Assembly: GCF_002994745.2 (NCBI RefSeq)
Contig: NC_037094.1
Location: forward strand, 3,704,001 to 3,768,000
Source: Rosa chinensis
Taxonomy: Eukaryota; Streptophyta; Magnoliopsida; Rosales; Rosaceae
Length of the DNA stretch: 64,000 nt
Reading direction: 5' to 3'
In this document: in pieces, positions 45,600-58,149 of the stretch
How positions within the stretch are numbered: position 1 is the first letter of the stretch
Layout: every line of letters starts with the position of its first letter
The notes under the pieces: model-generated
What the model was told of the DNA's origin: nothing
The model's database searches: none
Seen by the model: the letters and a program-made list of their open reading frames with translations, nothing else
Program-made: the position numbers and the translations under genes

Positions 45600-48500
45600 T
45601 GTTGTAGTAAAAATGGAATTGCAGAGGGAATTAATGGGAGAATTGTAGTAGTATTATTGATAATAGAGGCCCTATATATATGGATTTACGGAGTACACAA
45701 AAGGTAATAGAATCCAAACATAATTAGGAAATCTAGAACCTTTTCCTATTACAACTCTAAGACTAAACCCTAGTTTGAAGAGGCACACATGATGTCGACT
45801 TCTTTCAACACTCCCCCTTGTGCCACTCAAACTTGGTGATGACGCTTTGATCGCTGCCTCACTAAAAACCTTGCCAGGTAACAAAAACCCTATGGGACAA
45901 AAATAACCCTGGTCTAAGGACAAAAAGAGTACAACACGTCCTTCACTCTTCGAGATCGAACATGTAGACATCATACCTCCCCCTGATTGCTACAATCATG
46001 GGAGTTTGGATAACTTTCTCAATCTGATGCTCTTCACATGTTTCTCGAATGTGGATTTAGGTAATGACTTAGTAAATAAGTCCGCTACATTATCCTCAGA
46101 TTGGATTTGATTTACTTCAATATTTAGAAGTGCTTGTTGTTGCTGATTGTAAAAGAACTTAGGCGATATATGCTTGATGTTGTCGCCCTTGATGAAACCT
46201 AATTTCATTTGCTCAATACAAGTTGCATTATCCTCATAAATGCATGTAGGTTCATCTGTGGTAGACTTCAAACCACAAGTTCCTCGAATATATCTAATTA
46301 CAAACCTTAGCCATATGCATTCATGCACAGCTTCATGTAGAGCAATAGTCTCTGCATGATTCGAGGAAGTAGCAACATTGTAGACCTCCAAGATATCGCG
46401 GTGCTTCCCATAGTAAAGACATAACCCATTTGGGAGCGACCTTTGTGAAGGTCAGAGAGATACCCTGCAACAGAAAACATCACCATCGTTTTGGTGTAAG
46501 GGAGGAGGATGACGCCGGCCACCCTTGGCTGTGGCAGCTTTGCCGGTCATGGCGTCTTGGACAGCGCCTCTTGGGCTAATGAGATCCATTCTCATTCTTC
46601 GGTCATTCTTTTCTCTCTGTAGGGATAGAACAAGCCCATATCTATCGTACATTTTAAGTAACGAAATATTGTCTTTATACCAGTCCAATGGCGTTGCGTT
46701 GGCGCAGGGCTACATCTAGCCAACAAGTTCATAACAAATGAGGTGTCAGGTCTTGTATTGTGTTAAGTACAATAATGCTCCTATTGCACTTAGGTAAGAC
46801 ACTTCTACCAATTAACACGTCTTCGTCATCATCCCTGGGACGAAACGTATCCCTCTTAGGGTCAAGACTACAGACGACCATGGGAGTGCATCTTTGACTT
46901 TATCAAAATGCAAAGCATTTATTGACACGGTATACAAGTTCTAAATCTAGACAAAACCTTGTTCTCCCAAGGTCTTTCATCTCAAACTCGGATTTCAGGT
47001 GTTCAGCGGTTTCCCTTAACTCTCAACGGTTCCAATTATGTTTATCAACATAAACCGCGACAATTGCAAATCCGGAACTTGTCATAGAAACGTGTGGGCA
47101 TAGTTCAACATATCTCTTCCCAATCAAACAGTCACTTTAGTGAGCGTTTCAACCTCGTTGCAAACGCTCTCCATGGTCTAGAGCCACTTGACTTGAGTTA
47201 ATGAAGTTCACAAGAACCTTCATAATATTCCTTATCTAGATCCCCATAAAGATACGTAGTGACCACATTCGTAAGCTGCATGTTCAGTTATTCGGAAACT
47301 ACCAAACTGACAAGGTAGTAGAGTGCAATGACATCCATTATGAGAGAATATGTCTTCTCGTAGTCGATTCCAGGGCATTTTGTGAGAAGCCTTGCGCCAT
47401 AAGGCGATATTACCATATCTTTTTCTCATCACGCTATCTAACGAAGACCTATTAATGTCAATAGGTTTTATGTTAGGATGTGTTGGCATCTCAAGCCCGA
47501 AATCCTTCATCTTCGTTAGTGAATCCAATTCAACCTGGATCGCATCTTTCCATTTAGACCAATTTTCTCTATGTTGGCATTCTTCAATGGAGTAAGGTTC
47601 GATGTCATTGGTCCCAATAATTCCACGTCTTCATGTACACTAGTGTAATTCGTAAAGATCTCTATATTCTCAGGAATTGGTTCTAACATTGAGGCGTCCC
47701 CCAACGATGTCTCTTGGACATAAGCACAATCCAGAATATTCTCATGAGACGGATTTTAAGTATCAATGATCAATGGATCAAGTTGTGCCAAACTCGCTCT
47801 CTTCCTAGGGTGAGAATCCATCGAACCTATGGGTCTCCTACACTCTCTAGCGGAACCCATGGCCTATGACGCCATTATGCCACTTTGTGGCGTCACCATA
47901 CCACCATCCATGGTAGTGGTGCCATACCCATCTCCTCTAGGTGGCAGCATGTCCTCTTATGGGGACATCAATCCTTGCAGACATGTTTGCAGCAGATATA
48001 TGTGATCTCGTCATTTTTAGGGGATCAAGATGAGACATAGTGGGGACATACCACGACAATTCATGTCGTTCCTGTTGAACATTGACGTTCTAATCTCCCC
48101 CTAATGACGGGAAGACTGTCTCATCAAAGTGACAATTCGCAAATCCAGCGAAAAAGAGATCGCCTATCAAGGGTTCTACATAGCGGACTTATCATTGTAA
48201 TGACTCATGTTGATGCGATGTGGCGGCGAAATTGGCACATAAACCACACAATCAAATATGCATAAGTACGAGATATTAGACTTGAACCAAGTCACTAGCT
48301 GTAATGCAAATAAAAGTTGAGTGGTTGTTATGAGTCGTAGACGAATTAGCATAGTTGCATGCGATATTGCATAACCCAAGCGGAAATACTGGTGCACATT
48401 ACCGATGTCCGGGCTACCATTGTAGTCTTTTAATGGTGGTTTTTCCGTGAGACCAATTGGGTATGTACATGAGAATATGATACTTGATATCAATACCCAA

Positions 48501-51500
48501 TGATATGCAATAGTCATCAAAAAATTTTGATGTAAACTCTCTAGCATTTTCAAGTCGAATTGACTTAACGGGATGATCCGGGTAGTGAGCCGGTAGCCAT
48601 ATGATTTGGGCTAGGAGTTCATCTTAAGCAACATTACGAGTGGATGATAGCGCGACATGTGACCAGCGTGTCCGCATATCAACCAACAGCATAAAACATC
48701 TAAGCAGTCCGCAAGTTGGTTGAATCGATCCACAAAATCCCTTTGGATTCTATGTAAGAATGGAATTATTTTTTTAGTGTCATTTGCATAGGATGGTCTT
48801 GATCCTAAAAAAAACAGTCTTTATAGAACGAAAGATTGGCCTTATAATCAACCAATGAAGGTTTTGGTTGAGCCACAATGTCACAATTTACTCTGAGAAG
48901 TAGAGAGAGGAGCCAAGTCTCCATACATGGCATCAAAGCCATGATTTTGCCCTAGGGAGATCACGGCGCCGGCGTTGGCCGGCCGACATGGCAGTGGAGC
49001 TCCAAGGCGCCGCGGCGGTGCAATGCTCTCTTTGAATCGACTTTTGATTCTTACTTCTCTTCATTCTGAAGAAGAGATGTCCGTGTGAAGTCTTTAGTAT
49101 CACGGATCATCATATCACGACCTAGGTGTCCCAAACGGTCATGTCAAAGCCTATATGTGTCAGAATCCCATAAGTCATCTCTCATGACATGGTTGGATTC
49201 AATAACTCGAATAGTGGTTGCATACAACCCACTAGAGTGACACATAATTTTCTCTAATACTCGTTTAGTCATTAGAGGTGATGCAAATGAACTCTTGTCC
49301 ATTCTCACAATGTGTTTCCACATGAAAACCATTGGCTTTTATATCTTTCAAATAAAGTTCGAATTAAGGTATGTCCAAGTCATTAAGTAAAAGAATCGAC
49401 ACTTTATTAATAGCCAATGATTACATCAAAGTTTCTTAACCAAAGTCTAATCCAAAATAAAAATTGAACTTAGACAAATCATAGTCACTCAATCTGTTTG
49501 GTAATTCCAATCAAATATGACCGGGGAAGTAGAGAGAGATGTCAGTGGAGCGAGGCTCTCTTAAGTACCACTAATCTCAATCACTTTCCTAGACATCATA
49601 CTTCATTGGATGCGCCACTTAAGAAAGAGTTAATACAAAATTGTCATTTATTGATTAAGGCATAATTGCCATTACATAATTCTTGGAAAAATAAAAGACT
49701 ATTCGAAATAAAAATCTGCCGCATTTTGTCTTCATCGCCAGATTTAAAGTCTTTTTGAACTCGATGTCTTGATCACCATTGATCAAGTACTCCATAAAAC
49801 ATAATGTAAAGGATGCTCTCTTGATTGAGGCGTATTGACGGAATATAAATGGTCTCTAGGACCATTGGCGTTGGAATAGTGACACCATGGCCAAAAGTGG
49901 CGCCATGGTGTCCAACCCCCAACCCTCAACGTCATGACTCCTTTGGTCATGTATTTGCCAACTTTGGCGATTACCTTCATGAGCATGTTGATCATATCAT
50001 CCACGGCGACTTCTTCTAGCCATTGAACGGTGCTCATGGTAGCCATCTTAAGGCCTACCATATTTTTCATTCACAAAGTTCGTGGCTATGCCTTTCAACA
50101 CATGACATAGCTCCAATTAGCTTATGAAAATTTGTGATCCGTCTTGCGTTTACATGAGTCCGGAATAAATCAGAGGACCTCATAGCATAGATAGGGAAGG
50201 TATTGAGGGTTTTCTCAATCAATTGTTTTTTTGTGATAGTTTTTCACAGGTATGCATCAATGTCTGATGCGGAGAGCTTCCAAACAATATTCCATAACTT
50301 TGTCAAAGTTAGAGAAGCAGAGATAATTCCATCATGCTTCTAAGTTTGGAAAATTGTGAATGTTGTTAAAACATTCACGAAGCGCTACCCAAAGGTTTCT
50401 AGCGCTATCCTCATTCATGTACTCAAACTGGAGTGCCATCTCCATGTGGCGCTTTATCAGGGTAAGTGCCCTGGAATTATCTATCTCAGTTTGTGAGTCT
50501 TGAGCGGTTCCTTTAAAACAGGGCACTTGGATTGTAGGCAATAAATATCCCGTGCCCGTAGAATCCAATGGAGTAAAATCGAGCTCGTTCAAGTTTGATA
50601 TCCAAAAAGGAGAAATAAGAATGGATTAGTTTCGGAGTCAATGCTTCCACGAAAACTAATATTAAGATTTCCGAGCCTTAATGCTACCAAGATATAGATT
50701 TCTAAGAAATTTGGATTAGACAAAAACAATGATGTTTTAATATGGTCACAATTTGATGCTTGCAGACGCTCGTAGTCCGAATATTATGAACACTCTTAGT
50801 TCATTGATTACCAACGCTTTTAGTTCATTTAGCGTGAATGCCTACAATTCCGCTTATTAAATACTCGAACCCATGTTCGTTTATTTCAAATCCTGCAGCA
50901 AATAAAGGAATTTAAAAGACAAGAAACCAGAAACTTTAATCTTAAAAACTTACTTGTTGTTTCGGGGTTTGAGTCACATGCGTGTTGATGCAGGCGTGAT
51001 GGAGCAAAGCTAACCGAGGAGATGATGAAGCGAGGCTTGCAGCGGTGGTGACGCTTCAATCCTATGCTAGGATTGCAGTGGCTGTTCGATCCTAAGTTAG
51101 GATAGCAATGGTTGTTCGATCCTAAGCTAGGAATGCAACCGGTTTGCAATCCTGGTCGTGGCAAAGGGCTAGAATGCAGGGCTGCAGTGAGTTGCAGGGC
51201 AGCAGGAGCTGCAAGCTTGAGGGCGAGTTGCTTGCTGGCTGGCAGGCGCACGGGCACGCTGGGTGTGCGATAGGAGCGCAGGGGCAGCAGGGACGCTGTA
51301 GGGAAGCAGCGCGCAGGTGTGAGAGCAGGGGCAAGCTGGGCGTAGGGCTAGCTGGCAGGCGGGGCAGTAGGTGGCCAAGGGTAGGCTCAGTCGTGTTTGG
51401 GTTCTTGCAGCAGTTTTGGTGAAGAGAGTTTTTAGGGTTTTTTTTTTCTCTTTTAGGGCTAGGGTTATGGCTGGTGCTGATAATGTGTTGTAGTAAAAAT

Positions 51501-51696
51501 GGAATTGCAGAGAAAATTGATGGGAGAATTGTAGTAGTATTATTGATAATATGGGCCCTATATATAGGGATTTACAGAGTACACAAAAGGTAATAGAATC
51601 CAAACATAATTAGGAAATCTAGAACCTTCTCCTATTACAACTCTATGACTAAACCCTAGTTTGAAGAGGCATACATGATGTCGACTTCCTTCAACA
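45600..51696 (-). mobile_element. full-length but defective copia retrotransposon
   Basis: Two 211-bp LTRs (45600-45810 and 51486-51696), both running tgttgtagtaaaa to ttcaaca on +. The TSD is caaga (45595-45599 and 51697-51701). Coding is on -: a primer-binding-like cattatcagcacc follows the right LTR, and a GGGGGAG polypurine tract precedes the left one. In order on -: gag (about 50592-50332, NELDFTPLDSTGTGY), zinc-knuckle region, integrase (about 48553-48176), RT pieces, and RNase H (46391-45996, SSNHAETIALHEA, DNVADLFTKSLP). Many stops and frameshifts. The LTRs differ at roughly 11 of 211 positions, so it is an older insertion. It sits in REM gene 2 intron 1. Confidence 0.9.
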
Positions 51697-52044
51697 CAAG
51701 ATTCATTTTAGCGCTTTTTAGTCGTCTTTTTTTTAGTGGTTTCATAAAACATGTAAAGGTTTCAACTTTCAAGTTGCAAATGGTTCAGGAGTTAATTGGA
51801 ACATGTAAAGGTCTCAACTTTCAAGCTGAAAATAGTTTAGGAATCAAGCAGAACATGTAAAGGTCTCACCGTTGAAGGTAAAGAAAATGAAAAATGAAGC
51901 AAAATGCATGTTTCAAGTAAAAAAAAAAGTTACAAGCTTTGAGAAGAGTAATAAAGTTACAACCTTGTCATCTCGGAGATCGTTAGCAGTGACAATCTTC
52001 AGGCAAAAGCTTGGATAAGCCATAGGACGTGGAAATGTAGCCAT

Positions 52045-52713
52045 CTACTCTCTGCACAAAAGCTTCAAACTTTGAAAGCCAAAATCTTTTGGGTAAGAGA
52101 AGTGAGAGGAAGAACTTGAAAATGAAGCCGGGCCTGGGCAAATGGGTCATTTTACGGTCTAACCAGGGCTGAACTTCTTAGAGCTGAAAATGACCATTTT
52201 ATCCTCTTCTGCATAATTCACTTCACAGCACCAAGGGAGGGTTTCACCGACGCATTATTGGTCGAAAAAAAATGCCCTAATGTGTGTATTTTTCTTTTGT
52301 TATGGATGGCTTTTAGCAAAGAACAATATGTGTGTCAATTTTATTTTTTTTGGCTAAGGGTGGCTTTTAGTGATGAAATTGTTCATCGTTAAAGGTGCAT
52401 CTCTTTTTATTTTATTTTTCTTGTGGCATTTTATGGATTGAGTTATTGGCGACAAAGGTATATTTATTACTATTGTGCTACGGGTGGCAAAAAATTGCAA
52501 GAAGCCTAGACCACACACACCTTACAAAATCCAACCACAACTGCGCGCTCATCTTTACTCAGCAATGTCATAATACTTCAAAAATTTTCCTTGAGATGGA
52601 TGCTTAACTATTTCTGACCTCAAAAACAATTTTTGCTGAGTTTACACCTCACAAGTCACAAGTCAAACATATGCTGTGGAACCATGACTAGTTCATGTTC
52701 TTAGTTAATAAAA
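52045..52713. other. spacer between REM gene 2 and REM gene 3 of copy 2
   Basis: Absent from copy 1 (deleted near 22512-22526). Upstream DNA of REM gene 2 and 3' DNA of REM gene 3. No coding seen. Confidence 0.5.
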
Positions 52714-54406
52714 ATTGGATGATAACAGCTTCTTCTTAGCTGAATAATCTTGGCCTTCCAGATTGACTTAACTCGTTAATCTTCACTCTAGATCGGAATA
52801 TCGAAACTCTGAATTTACATTCCTCTATAACTCAAGTACACAGACATCACCTTCTTCGAGATGATTCCTTAAATGCTTTCCAACCAGCACCTTTAATCTT
52901 TGTATATACTCTTGGCTAAGTGGTTTCATACACAATCAATTCAGCAATCCAAGTTCTCATATCTGGAGTCTGTAGGCTCAAGTCGCAAGAAGCGCCTGCT
53001 CGACAGAGATGTTTTTTTGGCAAAAGATGCATTTATAAACTGCAAATATTGAAAATAGATGTTCAATGGCATTGTTTCAGGGTTTTCCTACTTGAAAAAG
53101 GAGTGCATTGTTTGTTGAGAAAAGTTTACCATCTCAGACTTAGAACGTAAGTAATAAGCTGTCATTTTGATCATAATAAATGGCTTGTCAGATTTGAAAC
53201 TGATAGCTGTACGTGGAAAGAACATTTTGGTGTTCATTACCCGAGGATCCAGAGGAATTTGAAATGGCTCTAGTTGCTTTTGAATAAGCATTAGGCATGT
53301 CTCCATGAGCTCTTGTTCTTTTCGTTTTTGGTATGCCATCAGTTCCTGTTGGATCAATTCCCATGATTAGCTCAAGACAATATGATATCCATTAAAGTTC
53401 TAAAGATGCTTACACAAACACAACATAATTTCTACATGTCACATACCTCCTTATCCGCAAATAGGGTACTCGATTTCCACATCATTCCAATGGAAAATGC
53501 GCCCATGGAAATGAGAATGCTCGCCTTTATAGCTCAGAAATACCAAGTAGCCCTGCTCTAGTGAATAATGTAAAACTCATCGGAACTAAATATCAACAAT
53601 ATTACTTAAGCTGATATATATGAGATGCTTTGAGTTCAAATAATGACACATATAAACGCATAAAACCTGTAATCAAAAATTGGTTTGGTGATGATGATCT
53701 ATTTGAATTTGAAATTCAAATTGTATGGTCATTTGGATAAATCTAATCAGACAAAACATGGCAGTTACATGACAGTTCCTTGATGGAAGGAACTGCTTCA
53801 TTTGCCTTTGTCTATATAAGAGGATTACACAGCCTACATTGATCCCTGCAAGAACACTTCACACTCAAATAATTGTCCCATTCAACAATTGAGATTAAGA
53901 GTGGATCTTGGAGAAGCATCAATGGATTCTGGAACTGCATCCTGTTAGTATCACATACTTTTATCAGTTTTTGTTTAGATTTAATATTTGGTTTACTACA
54001 GATTAATTTTGGTCTTGAATCATGTTGCTGTTAAATTACAATCTTATAGTTGACATAGAGTTAATCCAATATGTGTAAATCTATATAATGATGAACTTAG
54101 AGTTAATCATAATTCATAATCATTTATAGATGCATAATTTGTATATCAGATTTTGATAAACGTTGTTGCAGTTTTGATTATCTGAGTTGCTATATGTTCA
54201 AGGATATATTTACATGCTTTGCATTGAATCACATCTTACAAATAAAAGTTGGCAAACTGTTGCCATCCCTTGTGCAACCACATTTGGCCACCATGAGCTG
54301 ATTTTTTCACTTCAATTGGCCATAATGTCTCACAGTTTGGTACCTTGAGGAATATGAATTCTTCCATACAGTTTCAATACATCTTTACAGTCATCTCGGG
54401 AAGTTC
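52714..54406 (-). pseudogene. REM gene 3 of copy 2, exons 2-4, decayed
   Basis: Exon 2 (54406-54246 and 53568-53447) is split by a solo LTR. It carries a TGA after KMY and ends ICG-stop. Recognisable pieces: NCMEEFIFLKVPNCE, GGQMWLHKGWQQFANFY, SLEQGYLVFLSYKGEHSHFH. Exon 3 is around 53350-53130 (linker) and exon 4 around 53040-52714 (second B3, frameshifted, with SFAKK and CRAGASC readable). Exon 1 is missing; a homologous exon 1 survives in copy 1 at 23312-23428. Confidence 0.8.
53569..54240. mobile_element. 672-bp solo LTR (family L3)
   Basis: Starts tgtaaaactcatcgg and ends cacatcttaca, with aataa on both sides (53564-53568 and 54241-54245). Removing it and one TSD restores the reading of exon 2 across NFYSLEQ. 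A tctatataagagg promoter-like box lies near 53811. No internal genes. Confidence 0.8.
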
Positions 54407-54807
54407 CTGCACAATAGTTTCCTCAAATTGAGATGCGTACAACTTTACATAACAGCATTGTGCAACAGCCAAGACCAATTAATCAAAATCAAACATATAT
54501 AAATAGCAATTGTCTAATGATTATCATTTAGATAGCACTGCCAAGACAAGCTTCAAGTTCATCAATTAGAATACTACTGAGAGGATAGTTAAATGCCTAC
54601 ATTAGTTAATATGAAGGCCATGAAGTGATTTGCGCGCAGTAAATTCAGAGAGCTTTGCTTCATGCTTATGCTTAATGAATGTGCAAATACGTTGATATCT
54701 TTTTTTTTTTAGAGTTCTTTGTGGTCTTTGGCTTTTGATTAAAGTTGTCGATGGTTTTATCTGCGTCTTTCTATTCATGGTGTTTGTTAATGGGATTGGA
54801 AATGCAG
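54407..54807. other. duplication edge and ASNSD1-like intron
   Basis: Homology to copy 1 (22526-22763) ends at about 54658. From there to 54807 the DNA behaves as an intron of the ASNSD1-like gene, ending in ggaaatgcag. The upstream exons of that gene are not in the window, so the duplication edge lies within or cuts off its 5' part. Confidence 0.6.
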
Positions 54808-55009
54808 GTGGAAACTTGTGGAGATTGATGCTGACTTTGAAGAAATAGATTTCCATTGATTTGTGCAATTGCACCCTTTACAATATATAGCAGTTTACAA
54901 GATTACATTTACAGAAAACATTCAATTGTAATTACAATAATTAACCTCAATCCTAGCTTTGTAACTGATGCTAAACTCTAGCCATAACAAATCCTTGACA
55001 ATAGCAATA

Positions 55010-56026
55010 TCAAGCTGGAGATGCATCAATTAATGGAGGAGATTTTGTTGTAACTGAAGCTTGATCTGTGGTTTTAACATCCCCCCTCAAACTTGAGAGT
55101 CCTGGACGCACAAGTTTGTGTGACAAAAAGGAATGGCGATGTTTATGCAACGGCTTGGTGAGCAGATCAGCCGGTTGATCGACGGAAGGGATGTAACAGA
55201 CCCTATGGCTCCCAATGGCAACCTTTTCACGGGCATAGTGGTAATCAAGTTCTATGTGTTTCGTGCGAGCATGGAAGATGGGATTGGAGGCCATGTACGT
55301 GGTGCTCAAATTACCACAATGCAATAACACATGAAAATGAATAGTAGCACCAAGTTCATAGAGAAGATAGCCTAACCACATTGTGTCAGCACAAGCATGA
55401 GCAAGGGCACGGTATTCACTCTCTGCGCTAGAACGAGCAATAGTAGGCTGCTTTTTAGAGGACCAAGAGATGAGATTTGAGCCAAGGTATACGAGATAGC
55501 CAGAAGTGGAACGCCTAGTAGTTGGACAACCAGCCCAATCAGCATCAGAATAGGCTGAGAGATGAACAGGTTGACGTTGAGAAGCAAAGAGCAATCCATG
55601 TCCAAGAGTGCCCTTGACATATTGGAGAATGCGTTTGGCGGCAATGAGATGTGGAACACGCGGCTGACTCATAAACTGAGACACCATGTTTACAGCAAAT
55701 GCTATGTCAGAACGAGTGATAGTAAGATACTGCAATGATCCAACCAATTCCCGAAATGATGTTGGATTGTCAAGAAGGGGTCCATCAGTGGCAGTAAGAT
55801 CAGACTTGGCAGACAGTGGTGTACTGAAAGGCTTGCTCAATAAAAGATCATGCTTAGAGAGAATATCATGAGCATATTTAAGCTGATTTATGTGGAGGCC
55901 ATTTTGATGAGTAGTAACGTGTAAGCCAAGAAAATAGTGAAGGGGACCGAGGTCCTTGATGTCAAAACCGCGCCCTAGACACTGTATAAAGCTCTGAAGA
56001 AGGTGGTTATCACTCCCAGTCACCAC
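55010..56026 (-). CDS. copia RT C-terminal part and RNase H
   Basis: 338 codons without a stop. VTGSDNHLLQ follows the YVDD polymerase box, which lies just upstream at about 56040. Then GRGFDIKDLGPLHYFLGLHV, YAHDILSKHDLL, RELVGSLQYLTITRSDIAFA, and the RNase H signatures SDADWAGCPTTRRSTSGY, SAESEYRALA and HTKHIELDYHYARE-like HARTKHIELDYH. The frame is intact through the end of pol. The tail overlaps the 3' LTR start. Confidence 0.85.
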   Translation of the reverse strand: MVTGSDNHLLQSFIQCLGRGFDIKDLGPLHYFLGLHVTTHQNGLHINQLKYAHDILSKHDLLLSKPFSTPLSAKSDLTATDGPLLDNPTSFRELVGSLQYLTITRSDIAFAVNMVSQFMSQPRVPHLIAAKRILQYVKGTLGHGLLFASQRQPVHLSAYSDADWAGCPTTRRSTSGYLVYLGSNLISWSSKKQPTIARSSAESEYRALAHACADTMWLGYLLYELGATIHFHVLLHCGNLSTTYMASNPIFHARTKHIELDYHYAREKVAIGSHRVCYIPSVDQPADLLTKPLHKHRHSFLSHKLVRPGLSSLRGDVKTTDQASVTTKSPPLIDASPA

Positions 56027-56033
56027 AATATCA

Positions 56034-56728
56034 TCAACATATAAGAGAAAATAGATAATATGTGGACCATGACGATAAATAAACAGAGATGGGGTCTGTA
56101 ATGCTTTGAGTGAAACCAGCAGATAATAGAAATGAGCTTATACGAAGGAACCAAGCACGGGGTGCCTGTTTCAACTCATAAAGTGCTTTGTTAAGTTTGC
56201 AGACATGGCGGGGTTTTGATGGATCAACAAAGCCAGGAGGTTGTACCATGAACACGTCTTCCTTCATAATGCCATGAAGGAAGGCATTCTTGACATCTAA
56301 TTGTCTGAGATGCCAACTACATGAAACAACAATAGTAATCACAGTACGAATTGTTGCAGGCTTAATAACAGGACTAAAGTTTCATCATAATCGATACCTT
56401 GCTGTTGATGGAAGCCTTTGGCAACAAGACGGGCCTTGTACCTTTCAACAGAGCCATCCGATTTCCTCTTGATGCGAAAGACCCATTTGCAACCGACGAG
56501 ATTCTGAGAAGGAGAGGGAGGCACAAGGGTCCATGTGTTGTTTTTGAGCAGTGCATTGACTTCCTCTGTCATGGCCTGACGCCATTCTAATGTCTGAGAA
56601 GCCTGGGAGTAACAAGTGGGTTCAGCAAGTTCCACCAAAAAGAGAAGAGGACGGGGAACAGGATAACGAACCGTGCCATCAGTTACTTTTAGGGGCTGAA
56701 CAATCCCGTCCCGGAGACGAGTCACCAT
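56034..56728 (-). pseudogene. copia RT N-terminal part, frameshifted
   Basis: Two overlapping frames, 56728-56339 and 56342-56034, together cover the RT start. Motifs include WRQAMTEEVNALLKNNTWTL, GCKWVFRIKRKSDGSVERYK, ARLVAKGF, QLDVKNAFLHG, VYMVQPPGF-like VFMVQPPGFVDPSK, LNKALYELKQAPRAWF. At least one frameshift near 56340 and one before YVDD (about 56095) break the protein. Confidence 0.8.
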
Positions 56729-58149
56729 GCCGTGATGAGAAGTTGCTGCAGTGGGTTGTGGTGGAACAACAGCAGGGGCTGCGGAGGGTTGAGCGACGTC
56801 AGGGGCGGTTGCTGGTGGTGGAACAGAAACCTGCGGCAGAGGGGCGATGGGTGGAGGGACCAGAGCCGGCGCAACCTGGGTCGAGGAAGAAGGAGTCGAA
56901 AGTGGAGGCCGAGGTGACGTACTGACGGTGGAGGACGGATCGGGGACGGAAGATGTGATGGTGGCCTGATTGGACCGAGTCGCAGTCGTGGGGTGACGAC
57001 GGGATTACTGAAGGAGGGGAGCACGGGCGGGTGATGGGGAGGTCGGAGGGGTGGAATTGGCGGTGACTGGTCGTGGCAAGTCAACGGTGGGGGTGGAGAT
57101 GCCGGAGCGGAAGTGATGGAGATCGGTTGAATTGGTTGAGAGGAAGGAGAGCAACTGATCGATGTTGAATCTAACGGGAGAGTAAGAGGCTGGGGTGTGT
57201 CAGATGGAAAATGCATTGGGCTTGGGAGGTGGGCCGGCGTAGGTGCTGGAGTAGAGAATGAGACCAAATCAATTGGATCAGGGGGAACAGAAGATTGTAC
57301 CTGCAAATCTTTGAAAGGAAAACTATTTTCGTTAAATAAAACGTGACGGGACACATAGACGCGACTGGTTTTTGGATCAAGACACCGATAGCCTTTATGA
57401 TTTAGACTATAACCAAGGAAGACACATTCTATACTACAACCTGATAACTTGTTTGAGACATATGGACCAAGGTAAGGGAAGCAGGAACACCCAATAACAC
57501 GAAGAGAAGAATAGGAGGGAGATGTACCGTAGAGACGAGTATGAGGTGTGGACCATTTTAAGACTGGTGTAGGAAGGAGATTGATAAGATAGACTGAGGT
57601 TAGAACAGCTTCTACCCAAAGATTTTGAGGAACCCCTGATGTGAGTAATAGAGTGCGGGTCATTGTGGCTATATGTTGATGTTTTCGCTCAGCAATGCCA
57701 TTTTGTTGAGGTGTATGAGGACAGGAAAAATGTTGCTGAATGCCTAGAGATTTACAATAATGAGAAAAGGCATGATTTACGTATTCCGTGCCATTATCAC
57801 TTTGTAAAAATTTGATGGAACTGTGGAAGTGATTTTGGATCATGAAAACCAAGGACTGAAAGTGAGTGAAAACTTCATTTTTACGGCGCATAGGATAGAC
57901 CCAAGTAAAGCGAGAATATTCATCAGTAAATAAAACATAGTATCGAAAGCCACTAACGGATAAAGTGGGAGACATCCACACATCACTATGAATTTTATGG
58001 AAAAGAGAGGTAGCAGAATCATTATTTAAGGAGAAAGGTAATTGACGCGATTTACTCAGCGCACAATTAATACAAAAATCTTTAGAAGAAACATGAGAAC
58101 CAATAGTTGATCCTAATCTAGTTAAGACCGATGAAGAAGGGTGACCCAA
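56722..58149 (-). CDS. copia integrase region
   Basis: 475 codons open. It begins at LGHPSSSVL of the zinc-binding region (with CINC), then the integrase core: HSDVWMSP, TDEYSRFTWVY, LQSDNGTEY, PQQNGIAERKHQH (the D-D-E set). C-terminal parts are VIGCSCFPYL and CVFLGYSLNHKGYRCLDP, then a Pro/Ser-rich linker to RT. The pre-integrase part upstream is in another frame. Confidence 0.85.
   Translation of the reverse strand: MGHPSSSVLTRLGSTIGSHVSSKDFCINCALSKSRQLPFSLNNDSATSLFHKIHSDVWMSPTLSVSGFRYYVLFTDEYSRFTWVYPMRRKNEVFTHFQSLVFMIQNHFHSSIKFLQSDNGTEYVNHAFSHYCKSLGIQQHFSCPHTPQQNGIAERKHQHIATMTRTLLLTSGVPQNLWVEAVLTSVYLINLLPTPVLKWSTPHTRLYGTSPSYSSLRVIGCSCFPYLGPYVSNKLSGCSIECVFLGYSLNHKGYRCLDPKTSRVYVSRHVLFNENSFPFKDLQVQSSVPPDPIDLVSFSTPAPTPAHLPSPMHFPSDTPQPLTLPLDSTSISCSPSSQPIQPISITSAPASPPPPLTCHDQSPPIPPLRPPHHPPVLPSFSNPVVTPRLRLGPIRPPSHLPSPIRPPPSVRHLGLHFRLLLPRPRLRRLWSLHPSPLCRRFLFHHQQPPLTSLNPPQPLLLFHHNPLQQLLITAW

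Larger units (their letters stand above)
40903..52044 (-). pseudogene. REM gene 2 of copy 2, interrupted and with stops
   Basis: Exons on -: 52044-51964, 45179-44900, exon 3 split by a solo LTR (about 44802-44588 and 42276-42267), 41211-40903. Exon 2 is fully open here (ELPETVVKKYG..., GWQEFANFYSLDQGYF, SHFLVRLFHW), unlike copy 1. Exon 4 has adjacent TAA and TAG (41137-41139, 41134-41136) after TLQI. The introns carry a 6.1-kb copia (intron 1) and a LINE fragment (intron 3). The coding damage is at different positions from that in copy 1. Confidence 0.85.
28684..54658 (+). repeat. tandem segmental duplication, copy 2
   Basis: Collinear with 7087-22763. Private insertions: 30143-31354, 32972-33570, 37500-37671, 38225-40077, 41275-42227, 42277-44587, 45600-51696, 53569-54240. 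Together these account for most of the size difference. The left edge abuts truncated copia gag; the right edge abuts the ASNSD1-like gene. Gene content parallels copy 1, but REM gene 1 and REM gene 2 carry different lesions. Confidence 0.9.

Noticed and set aside
51169..51603. Overlapping Ala/Cys/Pro-rich frames on both strands
   Set aside because: They are in the untranslated leader and LTR of a copia element; GC-rich simple sequence (gggcagcagg types) gives chance frames.
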